Source: Kineosphaera limosa NBRC 100340 (GTDB taxonomy: Bacteria > Actinomycetota > Actinomycetes > Actinomycetales > Dermatophilaceae). From it: a DNA stretch of 64,000 nt. Location of the stretch: the NCBI RefSeq assembly GCF_000298215.1, contig NZ_BAHD01000003.1, positions 84,603 to 148,602 of the forward strand. The letters are read 5' to 3'. Both the position numbers and the translations under genes were made by a program. Position 1 is the stretch's first letter; every line of letters starts with the position of its first letter. Positions 8,620 to 16,125 of the stretch are shown piece by piece. The notes beneath the pieces were generated by a model. It did no database searches and was not told where the DNA came from. It worked only from the letters and a program-made list of their open reading frames with translations.

Positions 8620-10185
8620 TCAGCCCTTCGTGAACATCGACAGCATGCGCTGGGTGACGGTGAAGCCACCGAAGACATTGATGCTCGCGACGAGGGTGGC
8701 TATGAAGGCCAGGACGAGGACGAGCGGATTACCGGATCCGAATTGCAGCATGCCGCCGACGATGATGATCGCCGAGACCGCGTTGGTCACCGACAGCAGC
8801 GGCGTGTGCAATGCGTGGTGCACGGCGCCGATCACGTAGAAGCCGATGACCACCGCGAGCATGAACACGGTGAAGTGCCCGAGGAACGACGGCGGGCTCA
8901 CCGTGGCCATCGCCAGGAAGAGCACCGCGCCGATCCCGAGGGCCAGGACCTTCGATTGCCGCGACATCGGAGGCTTGGCCTTGGGTGGTTCTATCGGGGC
9001 GACGGCCTTCTGCGGGGCCGCCGAGACCTGGACCGGCGGCGGGGGCCACATGAGGGCGCCGTCGAGCACGACGGTCATGCCGCGCTGCACGACGTCCTCC
9101 ATGTCGAGTACCAGCTGACCGTCCTTGCCGGGGGTCAGCAGCGTCAGGAGGTTGACGACGTTCGTGCCGTAGAGCTGGCTGGCCTGGGTGGGCAGCCGGC
9201 CCGCCAGGTCGGTGTAGCCCAGGATCGTCACGCCGTTGTCGGTGACGACCTTCTCGTCGGCGACCGATCCCGCGACGTTGCCACCCTGTGCCGCGGCCAT
9301 GTCCACGATGACGCTGCCCGGCTTCATCGAGGCGACCATCTCGTCGGTGATGATGCGCGGCGCCGGGCGTCCGGGGATCAGGGCCGTCGTGATGATGATG
9401 TCGACGTCCTTGCACTGCTCCGCGTACATGAGCGCGGCTTTGGCCTCGTAGTCCTCGGAGGTTTCGCGGGCGTACCCGTCGGTGGAGACCTCCTCGGTGG
9501 TGTTGTCGACCGCGAGGAACTCGGCGCCCATCGAGCCGACCTGCTCGGCCACCTCCGGCCGCGGGTCGGTGGCCCGCACGATCGCGCCGAGGCTGCCCGC
9601 GGCGCCGATCGCCGCGAGGCCGGCGACACCGGCTCCGACGACGAGGACCTTGGCGGGCGGCACCTTGCCGGCGGCCGTGACCTGCCCGGTGAAGAACCGG
9701 CCGAACTCGTGCGCGGCCTCGACGACCGCGCGGTATCCGGCAATATTGGCCATCGAGGACAGCACGTCCATCGACTGGGCCCGCGAGATGCGCGGCACCG
9801 CGTCCATCGCCAGAGCCGTGATCGGCCGGGACGCCAGGCGCTCGACGAGTTCGGGCCGCAGCGCCGGCTGCAACAGGGAGATGAGCGTCGCCCCTTCGCG
9901 CAGGGCGTCGATCTCCTCGTCGCTGGGTGCTTCGATCTTTACGACGACATCGGCGCCCCAGGCGTCCTGGGTACTGCCGATGCGGGCTCCGGCGGCCTCG
10001 TAGGCCGCATCGGGGATGGTGGAGCGTTCGCCTGCGCCGGCCTCGATTACGACGTCGTAACCGAGCTTGCGCAGCTTCTCCACGGTGGGCGGGGTCGCCG
10101 CGACGCGTGTCTCGCCGGGCCTTGTCTCCTGAGGTACGCCGATGAGCACGCCTGCCTCCTTGTCGGACATCTGGTCAGCGGGCAC
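8620..10185 (-). CDS. pntA: NAD(P) transhydrogenase subunit alpha (fused form)
   Basis: 521 aa, similar in length to the E. coli fused PntA. Domain I starts [17 protein letters not shown] and contains the Rossmann segment [21 protein letters not shown], the [15 protein letters not shown] loop and the mobile loop region around [18 protein letters not shown]. Four hydrophobic helices at the C-terminus form the alpha part of membrane domain II, after a Pro/Ala linker near residue 400. The GTG at 10185 is the longest start; the ATG at 10170 (MSDKEAG) or a GTG just before LIGVPQE are alternatives, and none has a strong ribosome-binding site. It is co-transcribed with pntB and divergent from the biotin operon. 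Confidence 0.95.
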   Translation of the reverse strand: MPADQMSDKEAGVLIGVPQETRPGETRVAATPPTVEKLRKLGYDVVIEAGAGERSTIPDAAYEAAGARIGSTQDAWGADVVVKIEAPSDEEIDALREGATLISLLQPALRPELVERLASRPITALAMDAVPRISRAQSMDVLSSMANIAGYRAVVEAAHEFGRFFTGQVTAAGKVPPAKVLVVGAGVAGLAAIGAAGSLGAIVRATDPRPEVAEQVGSMGAEFLAVDNTTEEVSTDGYARETSEDYEAKAALMYAEQCKDVDIIITTALIPGRPAPRIITDEMVASMKPGSVIVDMAAAQGGNVAGSVADEKVVTDNGVTILGYTDLAGRLPTQASQLYGTNVVNLLTLLTPGKDGQLVLDMEDVVQRGMTVVLDGALMWPPPPVQVSAAPQKAVAPIEPPKAKPPMSRQSKVLALGIGAVLFLAMATVSPPSFLGHFTVFMLAVVIGFYVIGAVHHALHTPLLSVTNAVSAIIIVGGMLQFGSGNPLVLVLAFIATLVASINVFGGFTVTQRMLSMFTKG

Positions 10186-10522
10186 GGGTGTTGACCCGCT
10201 TCGCCGCCGGTCCAGCCCGAGATGGCCGGTCGGTTGGCGAGGAGGATCGGGCTCGAGACGCGTGGGCGCGTCGTCGTGACCGCAAGAGGGAACTTACCGT
10301 GCGAGCGACGGGGCGGGTCAACGCATGGGTCGGCCAACCGCAGCTGGGCGTTGCTGAAGGCGGGGCGCGATCTCGCCACATGCGTGTGTGGAGGCTGGTG
10401 TTCCGGCGGTGTGGGTGCGCGGTAGGGTCGCAATACTGAACGCTGTTCGGTTCCCGTCGACGCCCACTTCAGGGCGGTCGGCGGGGGCCGCACGACCACC
10501 CGTGTCCCAGAGAGGAAAGCCC
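10186..10522. other. Divergent promoter region pntA / bioY
   Basis: 337 bp with no gene. It holds the promoters for pntAB (leftward) and the biotin operon (rightward). The right half contains the −10/BioQ-like box described separately. Small frames inside have no protein-like composition. Confidence 0.6.
10401..10449 (+). promoter_or_regulatory. Putative bioY promoter with BioQ-like operator
   Basis: TTCCGG (10401–10406) and TAGGGT (10423–10428) are a −35/−10 candidate with 16-nt spacing, predicting a start near 10435. Overlapping that start is TGAAC-GCT-GTTCG (10437–10449), an inverted repeat with 3-nt spacer. From memory the biotin repressor BioQ of corynebacteria and mycobacteria binds TGAAC-N3-GTTAC, which this matches at nine of ten arm positions. 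Placement downstream of the −10 would block transcription when occupied. The regulator itself is not in the window. Confidence 0.45.
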
Positions 10523-11164
10523 ATGTCAGCACCCCAGCGCCAGGCCGGCACGCAGGAGGGCCGCGCCGCGCGCGCGACCGGCGGTGACGGCGCTCCCGAG
10601 CGCACTCGACGGCTGGGAGCACGCGATCTGGCGCTCATCGCCGTCTTCGCCGCCCTGATCGTCGTGCTGGGCATGCCGGGGGCGTTGTTCGCCGGGACGG
10701 CCGTGCCGATCACGCTGCAGACGCTCGGTGTCATGCTCGCGGCCGGGCTACTCGGCTGGCGCCGCGGTGCCCTGGTGTCGCTGACGATCATCGTGCTCGT
10801 TGCGGTGGGCCTGCCCGTGCTCGCCGGTGGCCGCGGTGGCCTCGGCGTCTTTGCCGGGCCCACGGTGGGCTACTTGCTCGCCTGGGTGCCCGCGGCCATG
10901 GTGACCGGCTACCTGCTCGAGCGGGCTCGGCGCCTCAACGCCGCCGTCGTCTTCGGGGCGATGGTGCTCGGCGGCATCGTCGTCATCCACCTGTTCGGCA
11001 TCGTCGGCATGATGTGGCGGGCCGAGCTCAGCCTGAGCGCCGCGCTGGTGGCGGACGCCGTCTTCCTGCCTGGCGACCTCATCAAGGCTGTGCTGGCCAC
11101 GGCGGTCGCTCTGGGGGTCTACCGCGCCGTGCCGGACCTGCTGCCGCGCCGCCCGCGGGCCTGA
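10523..11164 (+). CDS. bioY: Biotin ECF transporter S component BioY
   Basis: 213 aa from the ATG at 10523 with AGAGGAAAG upstream. After about 35 hydrophilic residues there are five to six hydrophobic segments. FAALIVVLGMPGAL, GTAVPITLQTLGVMLAAGLLGWRRGALV and GRGGLGVFAGPTVGYLLAW are the conserved BioY features; the last is the biotin-binding loop, and FLPGDLIKAVLAT is the usual ending. BioY captures biotin in the membrane and works with the energising pair BioM/BioN, encoded at the end of this same operon. Confidence 0.95.
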   Translation: MSAPQRQAGTQEGRAARATGGDGAPERTRRLGARDLALIAVFAALIVVLGMPGALFAGTAVPITLQTLGVMLAAGLLGWRRGALVSLTIIVLVAVGLPVLAGGRGGLGVFAGPTVGYLLAWVPAAMVTGYLLERARRLNAAVVFGAMVLGGIVVIHLFGIVGMMWRAELSLSAALVADAVFLPGDLIKAVLATAVALGVYRAVPDLLPRRPRA

Positions 11165-11180
11165 CCTGCCCGCCCGTTCG

Positions 11181-12437
11181 TTGACGCCGCTCGTCCTCTG
11201 CGAGTCCGATCCGCGGCGGCTGTTCGAGGCCTTTTGGGGCGGCGTTCAGGAGGGTCGTGCGGTCGCGGTGCTCGACGCCCGCTGGCCGTCGGGGCTGGTG
11301 AGTCGGTCGCGTCGGCTCGTCGAGGCGGCGGCCAACTCGCTGCGCCCTGGCGATCTCGTGTTGTTCACCTCCGGCAGTGGTGGTCGCCCGCGGGCGGTGC
11401 ATCGCAGCCTCGCCTCGTGGGAGGCGAGTCTTGCGCCGCTGACGCAGGTGCTGGGCAGCACCGCTGACGACGTCACGTGGCTGCCGGGTCACCCGACCTC
11501 GACCGCGGTGCTCTACGGCGCCTTTCACGCTGCGAGCCTCGGCGCGCCCGTGTGCTTCGCAGGCGAGCCGCGGGCCACGGCCCAGGCCCCCGAGCGGGCC
11601 GCCGCGCGCGTGGTGCACGCCGTGCCCTCGCTCGTGCCGGGGCTGCTGCGGGCGCACCGCGCCGGCGAGCTACCGGCGCTTCGGCTGATCGTCACCGCGG
11701 GAGACGCAGTCCCCGAGGCACTGCACGGAGCCTGCCGCGCCCAGGGTGTGCGTCTGGTCGCCTACTACGGAGCGGCTGAGCTGTCCTTCGTCGCGGTTCG
11801 CGGGCACGAGCTCGACCGCGACGAAGAAGACGGCGACCGCGAGGGCGACGAGGCGATGGAGGGGTATCGACCGTTCCCGGGAGTGGAGGTGCAGGTGCGC
11901 GACGGACTGTTGTGGAGCCGCTCGCCCTACCAGGCCTACGGCTACCTCCAGGCGCCGGAGGAGTCGCCGGAGAAGCCGCACGACGACGGCCCACTGCGCC
12001 ACGACGACGGCCCACTGCGCCGTGATGCGCAGGGCTTCGCGACGGTCGGCGACCACGCGGTCCTACGGCAGGTCGCCGGCGGACCCGCCCGGGTGCAGGT
12101 GCTCGGGCGAGCCGACGCGGCCGTCACCGTCAGCGGCCACACCGTCATCGCCGAGGAGGTCGAGTTGGCGCTACGCGCCGCGCCGGGGATCGGTGATGTC
12201 GTCGTCGTCGGGGTGCCCGACCCGGTCCACGGGCAGCGGATCGCCGCCCTGTGGACCGGCTCCTCGGACGCAGACATCAGGGGAGCCGTCGCGGCCCTAC
12301 CGCGGCCTGCCAGGCCCCGTTCGTGGCACCACCTGCCCGCCCTACCGCGCACCACCGGCGGCAAACCCGACCGCGCCGCAGCCCGTCGCCTCGCCGAGCA
12401 GCTGCGCGCACCAGCAGGTGGTGCCGCTCATGAGTGA
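11181..12437 (+). CDS. Short AMP-forming acyl-CoA ligase-like protein in the biotin operon
   Basis: 418 aa if the TTG at 11181 is used; no good ribosome-binding site is seen, so the start is uncertain. It is shorter than usual acyl-CoA synthetases (about 500–550 aa) and lacks much of the N-terminal subdomain, as MenE does. Seen adenylation motifs: VLFTSGSGGRPRAV (P-loop, GSTG variant with Gly-Ser-Gly-Gly), YYGAAELSF (A5), LGRADAAVTVSGHTV (A7/A8) and LPRTTGGKPDR with the catalytic Lys (A10). It should activate a carboxylic acid to an acyl adenylate/CoA ester. Between bioY and a thiolase, a pimelate-type or other biotin-precursor acid is a natural guess, but unproven. A perfect 21-bp in-frame tandem repeat lies at 11979–12020. 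Confidence 0.75.
   Translation: MTPLVLCESDPRRLFEAFWGGVQEGRAVAVLDARWPSGLVSRSRRLVEAAANSLRPGDLVLFTSGSGGRPRAVHRSLASWEASLAPLTQVLGSTADDVTWLPGHPTSTAVLYGAFHAASLGAPVCFAGEPRATAQAPERAAARVVHAVPSLVPGLLRAHRAGELPALRLIVTAGDAVPEALHGACRAQGVRLVAYYGAAELSFVAVRGHELDRDEEDGDREGDEAMEGYRPFPGVEVQVRDGLLWSRSPYQAYGYLQAPEESPEKPHDDGPLRHDDGPLRRDAQGFATVGDHAVLRQVAGGPARVQVLGRADAAVTVSGHTVIAEEVELALRAAPGIGDVVVVGVPDPVHGQRIAALWTGSSDADIRGAVAALPRPARPRSWHHLPALPRTTGGKPDRAAARRLAEQLRAPAGGAAHE
11979..12020 (+). repeat. 21-bp perfect tandem duplication inside the ligase gene
   Basis: Two adjacent identical 21-bp units (11979–11999, 12000–12020) encode HDDGPLR twice. The duplication is in frame and lies in a poorly conserved loop before the A7 motif. 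Confidence 0.9.
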
Positions 12438-13689
12438 CCTGGCCCCGAACACGCCCGTCGTCGTGGCGGCCGCCCGCACCCCCATCGGCACAGCCGGGCA
12501 CGCGCTGGCAGACGTCGACGCAGCGGGGCTGGCCGCGCCGGTGCTGCGGGCCCTGGCCGATCGCGTCGCGCAGCGTCGAGCGGCGGCAGGTGAGTCGGAG
12601 CCACTGCGCGTCGCCCACGTCGTGCTCGGCAACTGCCTGGGGCCGGGCGGCAATATCGCCCGAGTGGCCGCCCTGGCGGCCGGCCTGGGGCAGCACGTGC
12701 CGGCGGTCAGCGTCGATCGCCAGTGCGGCAGCGGCCAGGAGGCGATCCATCAGGGCGCGGCACTCGTGGCCCTCGGCCACGCCGACCTGGTGCTCGCCGG
12801 GGGAGTGGAGTCGGCCAGCACGGCCCCCTGGCGCGTCGCCCGGCCCGCCGGCGCGACCCAGTCCGATCCGCCGCCCGGCCTGCCCGCCTACGCCCGGGCG
12901 CCGTTCGCCCCGCCGGGCTACGCCGACCCCGACATGGGCGCGGCGGCCCAAGCGGTGGCCGACCGCTTCGGCATCGACCGCGCCCGGCAGGACGAGTACG
13001 CCGCCCGCTCCCACTCCCGCACACTGTTGTGTGCGGATCGGCTGGCGGCGGAGATCGTGCCCGTGGCGGGCGTCGCCGGCGACGAGCGGCCCCGACGCCT
13101 CGATCCGCGGGTGCTGGCCCGGCTGCCCGGAGCCTTCGCGCCCGGCGGGAGCGTGACCGCCGGCAACTCCTGCGGAGTCAGCGACGGGGCGGCGGCCGTC
13201 GCCATCGTCCCGGAGCGGGTGCGCGCCCAGCTCGGCCTGCCGGGCCTGGCGATCCTGGACTGGCACGCCGGTGCCGGCGACCCGGCGCTGCCCGGCATCG
13301 GCCCCGTGGAGGTCGTCCGAGAGCTGCTGCGGCGGATGAAGCTGCCGATCGGCGCCCTGACCGCCGTCGAGATCACCGAGGCCTTTGCCGCACAGGTGCT
13401 GGCCTGCACCGACGCACTGGGCCTCGACCCGCTCGGGCGCGACGACGACGTCGTGTGCTCCTGGGGCGGCGCCATCGCCCTGGGCCACCCGTGGGGCGCC
13501 TCCGGGGCGCTGCTCGTGGTGCGCCTCTTCCACCGGCTCATGGCAGCCCGGCCCGACTCGGACTCCGGCCCACTCTTGGGGCTGGCGACCTGCGCCATCG
13601 GGGGTGGCCAAGGCCTGGCCATGGTGCTGCAACGGGTGTCGCACGGGGTGTCGGAAAAGCACGGTGTGTCGGAAAAGGTGGAGTCATGA
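12430..13689 (+). CDS. Thiolase family protein (acetyl-CoA acyltransferase) in the biotin operon
   Basis: 419 aa; the ATG overlaps the end of the ligase gene by 8 nt, so the two are translationally coupled. Thiolase motifs in order: VVVAAARTPIG, the nucleophile in DRQCGSGQEAI (C99), LAGGVESAS, NSCGVSDGAAAV, VEITEAFAAQVLA, GGAIALGHPWGASGA (catalytic His) and CAIGGGQGLAMV (second catalytic Cys). The usual NEAF is TEAF here; that Asn normally positions an oxyanion-hole water. It would either cleave a 3-ketoacyl-CoA or condense two acyl-CoAs. With the ligase before it, it may build or shorten an acyl-CoA. The C-terminal tail has an 18-bp near-perfect duplication. Confidence 0.88.
   Translation: MSDLAPNTPVVVAAARTPIGTAGHALADVDAAGLAAPVLRALADRVAQRRAAAGESEPLRVAHVVLGNCLGPGGNIARVAALAAGLGQHVPAVSVDRQCGSGQEAIHQGAALVALGHADLVLAGGVESASTAPWRVARPAGATQSDPPPGLPAYARAPFAPPGYADPDMGAAAQAVADRFGIDRARQDEYAARSHSRTLLCADRLAAEIVPVAGVAGDERPRRLDPRVLARLPGAFAPGGSVTAGNSCGVSDGAAAVAIVPERVRAQLGLPGLAILDWHAGAGDPALPGIGPVEVVRELLRRMKLPIGALTAVEITEAFAAQVLACTDALGLDPLGRDDDVVCSWGGAIALGHPWGASGALLVVRLFHRLMAARPDSDSGPLLGLATCAIGGGQGLAMVLQRVSHGVSEKHGVSEKVES
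13642..13677 (+). repeat. 18-bp tandem duplication at the 3' end of the thiolase gene
   Basis: Two adjacent 18-bp units (13642–13659 and 13660–13677) differ at one base and encode HGVSEK twice, just before the stop codon that overlaps bioM. Confidence 0.9.
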
Positions 13690-14366
13690 TCGTCATCGAG
13701 GGCGTGCACCACGCCTACGGCGAGCGGCAGGTGCTGCGCGGCATCGACCTGGAGCTGAGCGAGCCGCGGGTCGGCATCGTCGGCGCCAACGGCTCGGGCA
13801 AGTCGACGCTGGCCCGGATGCTCAACGGCCTCGTGACCCCCACCTCCGGGAAGGTCACGGTCGACGGGCTCGATGTGGCCCGTCACGGTGGCGCCGTGCG
13901 CAAGCGGGTCGGTTTCGTGTTTCCCGACCCCGACGCGCAGATCGTCATGCCGACGGTCGCCGAAGACGTCGCCTTTTCCCTGCGCCGGCAGAAGCTCTCG
14001 ACGCAGGAGCGCGACGAACGGGTGGGTGGGGTGCTGGCGCGGTTCGGGCTGGCCGAGCACGCCGATCACCCGGCCCACCTGCTCTCCAGCGGGCAGAAGC
14101 AACTGCTCGCGTTGGCGGCGGTGCTCGTCACCGAACCTACGGTGCTCGTGGCCGACGAGCCGACGACCCTGTTGGACCTGCGCAACGCCCGCGCCATCAC
14201 GCGCCTCCTGGGCGACCTCGACCAGCAGGTCGTGCTCGTCACCCATCAGCTGTCCCTGCTCGCCGGCTGGGACCGGGTCGTCGTCATCGACGACGGCCTC
14301 GTCGTGGCCGACGGCCCGCCCGCCGAATCACTGGGCACCTACCAACGGCTCATGGAGACGCAGTGA
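13686..14366 (+). CDS. bioM: ECF transporter ATPase, biotin-type (BioM)
   Basis: 226 aa; the ATG overlaps the thiolase stop (ATGA). All ABC ATPase elements are present: Walker A GANGSGKST, Q-loop region VGFVFPDPDAQI, signature LSSGQKQL, Walker B VLVADEPT, and the switch His in VLVTHQL. The signature and the DPDAQI Q-loop are typical of the EcfA/BioM/CbiO group. Although the catalytic Glu after Walker B Asp is present, the protein is short and lacks the extra C-terminal domain of paired EcfA/EcfA' enzymes, so a homodimer dedicated to BioY/BioN is likely. It sits between the thiolase and bioN. Confidence 0.92.
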   Translation: MIVIEGVHHAYGERQVLRGIDLELSEPRVGIVGANGSGKSTLARMLNGLVTPTSGKVTVDGLDVARHGGAVRKRVGFVFPDPDAQIVMPTVAEDVAFSLRRQKLSTQERDERVGGVLARFGLAEHADHPAHLLSSGQKQLLALAAVLVTEPTVLVADEPTTLLDLRNARAITRLLGDLDQQVVLVTHQLSLLAGWDRVVVIDDGLVVADGPPAESLGTYQRLMETQ

Positions 14367-14400
14367 AAGGGCTGACGCAGTGAGAGGGCTGACGCCGTGA
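14357..14400 (+). repeat. 17-bp tandem duplication at the bioM–bioN junction
   Basis: GACGCAGTGAAAGGGCT (14357–14373) is followed directly by GACGCAGTGAGAGGGCT (14374–14390), then GACGCCGTGA (14391–14400), whose GTG starts bioN. The first unit holds the bioM stop; each unit carries a TGA and a purine-rich GAAAGG/GAGAGGG stretch that can serve as ribosome-binding site. The junction thus looks like a slipped-strand duplication of a stop/ribosome-binding-site module. Confidence 0.85.
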
Positions 14401-14993
14401 TCGGCTTCTACGTCGCGGGCGACTCCGCGGTGCACCGCGCCCGCCCCGGACTCAAGGTGGCGCTGCTGCTGGCGCTGACCACGGTGCTGGTGGTCGTACG
14501 CACCTGGGAGGTCGTCACCGGGGCGGCGGTGCTCGTCGCGCTCGTGGGCCTCTGGGCGGGTCTGGGGCTGCGCGGGCTGGGACGGCTGGTGTGGCCGCTG
14601 CGGTGGATCGTGCTCGTGCTCACACCGGTGCAGGCCTGGCTCACTGGCTGGGAGCGGGCCTACGTCATCGTCGGCGGCCTCGTCGTGGCGATCGGGGCCG
14701 CGGCGCTGGTCAGTGCCACCACGCGGGTGGCCGACATGACGGACGCGATCATGACCGTGCTGCGCCCCCTGGGCCGTCTCGGCCTGGATGTCGAGCGGGT
14801 GGGCCTGGTCATCGCCCTGTCGATCCGGTCGGTGCCGGTGTTGCTCGACGCCCTGCGCACGGTTCGCGAGGCCCGGGCCGCCCGCGGCATGCGCCTGACC
14901 CCGGACACTCTCTTGACCCCGCTCGTCATCCGAGCGGTCCGCCACGCCGACCGGGTCGGTGACGCCCTGGCCGCCCGCGGCGTCGACGACTGA
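14397..14993 (+). CDS. bioN: ECF transporter transmembrane T component, biotin-type (BioN)
   Basis: 198 aa from a GTG with GAGAGGG upstream. It has about four or five hydrophobic helices. The N-terminal FYVAGDSAVHRARPGLKVALLL matches the conserved 'P…K' start of EcfT proteins, and the C-terminal EARAARGMRLTPD contains the Ala-Arg-Gly coupling motif that contacts the ATPase. BioN links BioY to BioM; with both in the same operon the transporter is complete. The tail RAVRHADRVGDALAARG is the second conserved coupling segment. Confidence 0.9.
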   Translation: MIGFYVAGDSAVHRARPGLKVALLLALTTVLVVVRTWEVVTGAAVLVALVGLWAGLGLRGLGRLVWPLRWIVLVLTPVQAWLTGWERAYVIVGGLVVAIGAAALVSATTRVADMTDAIMTVLRPLGRLGLDVERVGLVIALSIRSVPVLLDALRTVREARAARGMRLTPDTLLTPLVIRAVRHADRVGDALAARGVDD

Positions 14994-15011
14994 CGCCCTC
15001 GACCAGGCGAT

Positions 15012-15041
15012 TTCACTCTGGCGCACCGCGTCAGGTATGGT
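15012..15041 (+). promoter_or_regulatory. Promoter for the tRNA-Thr/tRNA-Met region
   Basis: TTCACT (15012–15017) and TATGGT (15036–15041) with 18-nt spacing lie 38 nt before the tRNA-Thr gene. The −10 fits TANNNT well; the −35 is moderate. Confidence 0.5.
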
Positions 15042-15079
15042 CGTCCCTGCATGTCAGCGCGCTGCGCGCGCACTGGCAG

Positions 15080-15152
15080 GCCCCGATAGCTCAGTCGGCA
15101 GAGCGTCTCCATGGTAAGGAGAAGGTCTAGGGTTCGATTCCCTATCGGGGCT
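15080..15152 (+). tRNA. tRNA-Thr (GGT)
   Basis: 73 nt. The acceptor stem GCCCCGA pairs with TCGGGGC, the D-arm reads GCTCAGTCGGCAGAGC, the anticodon stem CTCC/GGAG closes loop ATGGTAA with anticodon GGT, and the T-arm has GGTTCGATTCC. No CCA is encoded. It is followed at 73 nt by tRNA-Met. Confidence 0.95.
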
Positions 15153-15224
15153 CCGGTCACGACCGCGCCCGCCGCATCCGGCTCCCACTGGTTCTGGAGG
15201 CGGCGGTGTTCGTGTCGAGACCAT

Positions 15225-15301
15225 GGCGGGGTAGCTCAGGTGGTTAGAGCACACGACTCATAATCGTGGTGTCGCGGGTTCAAGTCCCGCCCTCGCTACC
15301 A
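15225..15301 (+). tRNA. tRNA-Met (CAT), elongator type
   Basis: 77 nt including an encoded CCA. D-arm GCTCAGGTGGTTAGAGC; anticodon stem CACGA/TCGTG with loop CTCATAA (anticodon CAT); T-arm GGGTTCAAGTCCC. The acceptor stem GGCGGGG/CCTCGCT has two G·U pairs and a paired first base, so it is not the initiator. Its position before rpmG matches the elongator tRNA-Met in related actinobacteria; tRNA-Ile2 is a less likely reading. Confidence 0.92.
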
Positions 15302-15406
15302 GCGCTTTTCGGGATCCTCCAGCACATCACGTAGGCTGGAGAGTCCGTGTGCCCGCGTCGGGCACCGCGCTGATCCGACCCGATAGTTCGAAAGTCAGGT
15401 AGTCCT

Positions 15407-15577
15407 GTGGCCAGCAAAGCCAGTGAGGTCCGTCCGAAGATCACGCTCGCGTGCGTGGACTGCAAGGGCCGCAACTACATCACCAAGAAGAACCGTCGTA
15501 ACGACCCCGACCGGCTCGAGCTCGCGAAGTTCTGCCCGCGCTGCGGCAAGCACACCGCGCACCGCGAGACTCGCTGA
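15407..15577 (+). CDS. rpmG: 50S ribosomal protein L33
   Basis: 56 aa from a GTG at 15407: [19 protein letters not shown]…, ending HTAHRETR. Two CxxC pairs (CVDC and CPRC) make the zinc-ribbon form of L33. It is followed by a strong hairpin. The order tRNA-Thr, tRNA-Met, rpmG, had-like genes matches mycobacteria and relatives (there rpmG2–hadABC–trpT–secE). Confidence 0.96.
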   Translation: MASKASEVRPKITLACVDCKGRNYITKKNRRNDPDRLELAKFCPRCGKHTAHRETR

Positions 15578-15611
15578 CTTCCAGCCTCCGGTCGACTCGA
15601 TCGACTCGCGA

Positions 15612-15646
15612 CGAAGGCCGCCACCGGCACCCGGTGGCGGCCTTCG
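15612..15646 (+). terminator. Terminator after rpmG
   Basis: A perfect 16-bp stem (15612–15627 with 15631–15646; core GAAGGCCGCCACCGG) and a 3-nt loop, 34 nt past the rpmG stop. Confidence 0.8.
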
Positions 15647-15675
15647 CACGTTCGATCCGCCCTAAGGTGGTCGCC

Positions 15676-16125
15676 ATGTCAGTCAACGCCTCCTTCGAGG
15701 GACGCACCTACCCGGCCGGGGAGACCTTTCTCGTCGGCCGCGAGCACATTCGGGATTTCGCCCAGGTGCTCGGCGCCCACAGCCCGCTGCACCACGACGT
15801 CGCGGCCGCGCAGGCGGCCGGCCACCGCGACCTCGTCGCGCCGCCGACCTTCGCAGTCGTGATTGCTCAACGCGTCGAGTCGCAGTTCATCACCGACCCG
15901 CAGGCGCAGATCGACTTCACCCGGGTCGTCCACGGCGAGGAGAAGTTCGTGCACCACGCCCCGCTGACCGCCGGTGACGAGATCGTCGGCGTGCTGCACG
16001 TCGACCGGGTCCGCGAGGTCGCCGGCAACGCGATGGTCACCACCCGCGTCGAGCTGGCCACCGTCGACGGCGACTCCCGCGCCACTGTCACCTCCAGCCT
16101 CATCGTGCGCGGGGAGGACCAGTGA
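15676..16125 (+). CDS. MaoC-like dehydratase subunit, HadA type (FAS1-like dehydratase N-domain)
   Basis: 149 aa from the ATG at 15676 with AAGGTGG upstream. The fold is hot-dog: FLVGREHIRDFAQVLGAHSPLHHD, then PPTFAVVIAQ and FTRVVHGEEKFVHHAPL followed by GDEIVG are characteristic of the HadA-like (3R)-hydroxyacyl-ACP dehydratase N-domain. HadA itself lacks the catalytic hydratase motif and serves as the substrate-binding partner of HadB. The downstream gene overlaps by 4 nt and carries the catalytic motif. In mycobacteria the pair acts in FAS-II; in this organism the pathway is not shown. Confidence 0.85.
   Translation: MSVNASFEGRTYPAGETFLVGREHIRDFAQVLGAHSPLHHDVAAAQAAGHRDLVAPPTFAVVIAQRVESQFITDPQAQIDFTRVVHGEEKFVHHAPLTAGDEIVGVLHVDRVREVAGNAMVTTRVELATVDGDSRATVTSSLIVRGEDQ

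Noticed and set aside
11746..13689. A 647-codon frame that would fuse extra N-terminal sequence to the thiolase
   Set aside because: The first 228 codons lie over the ligase gene in another frame and are Arg/Pro/Ser-rich noise; the thiolase starts at 12430.
15225..15301. tRNA with CAT anticodon read as tRNA-Ile2 or initiator tRNA
   Set aside because: Acceptor end is paired (not initiator) and the sequence and position before rpmG match elongator tRNA-Met.
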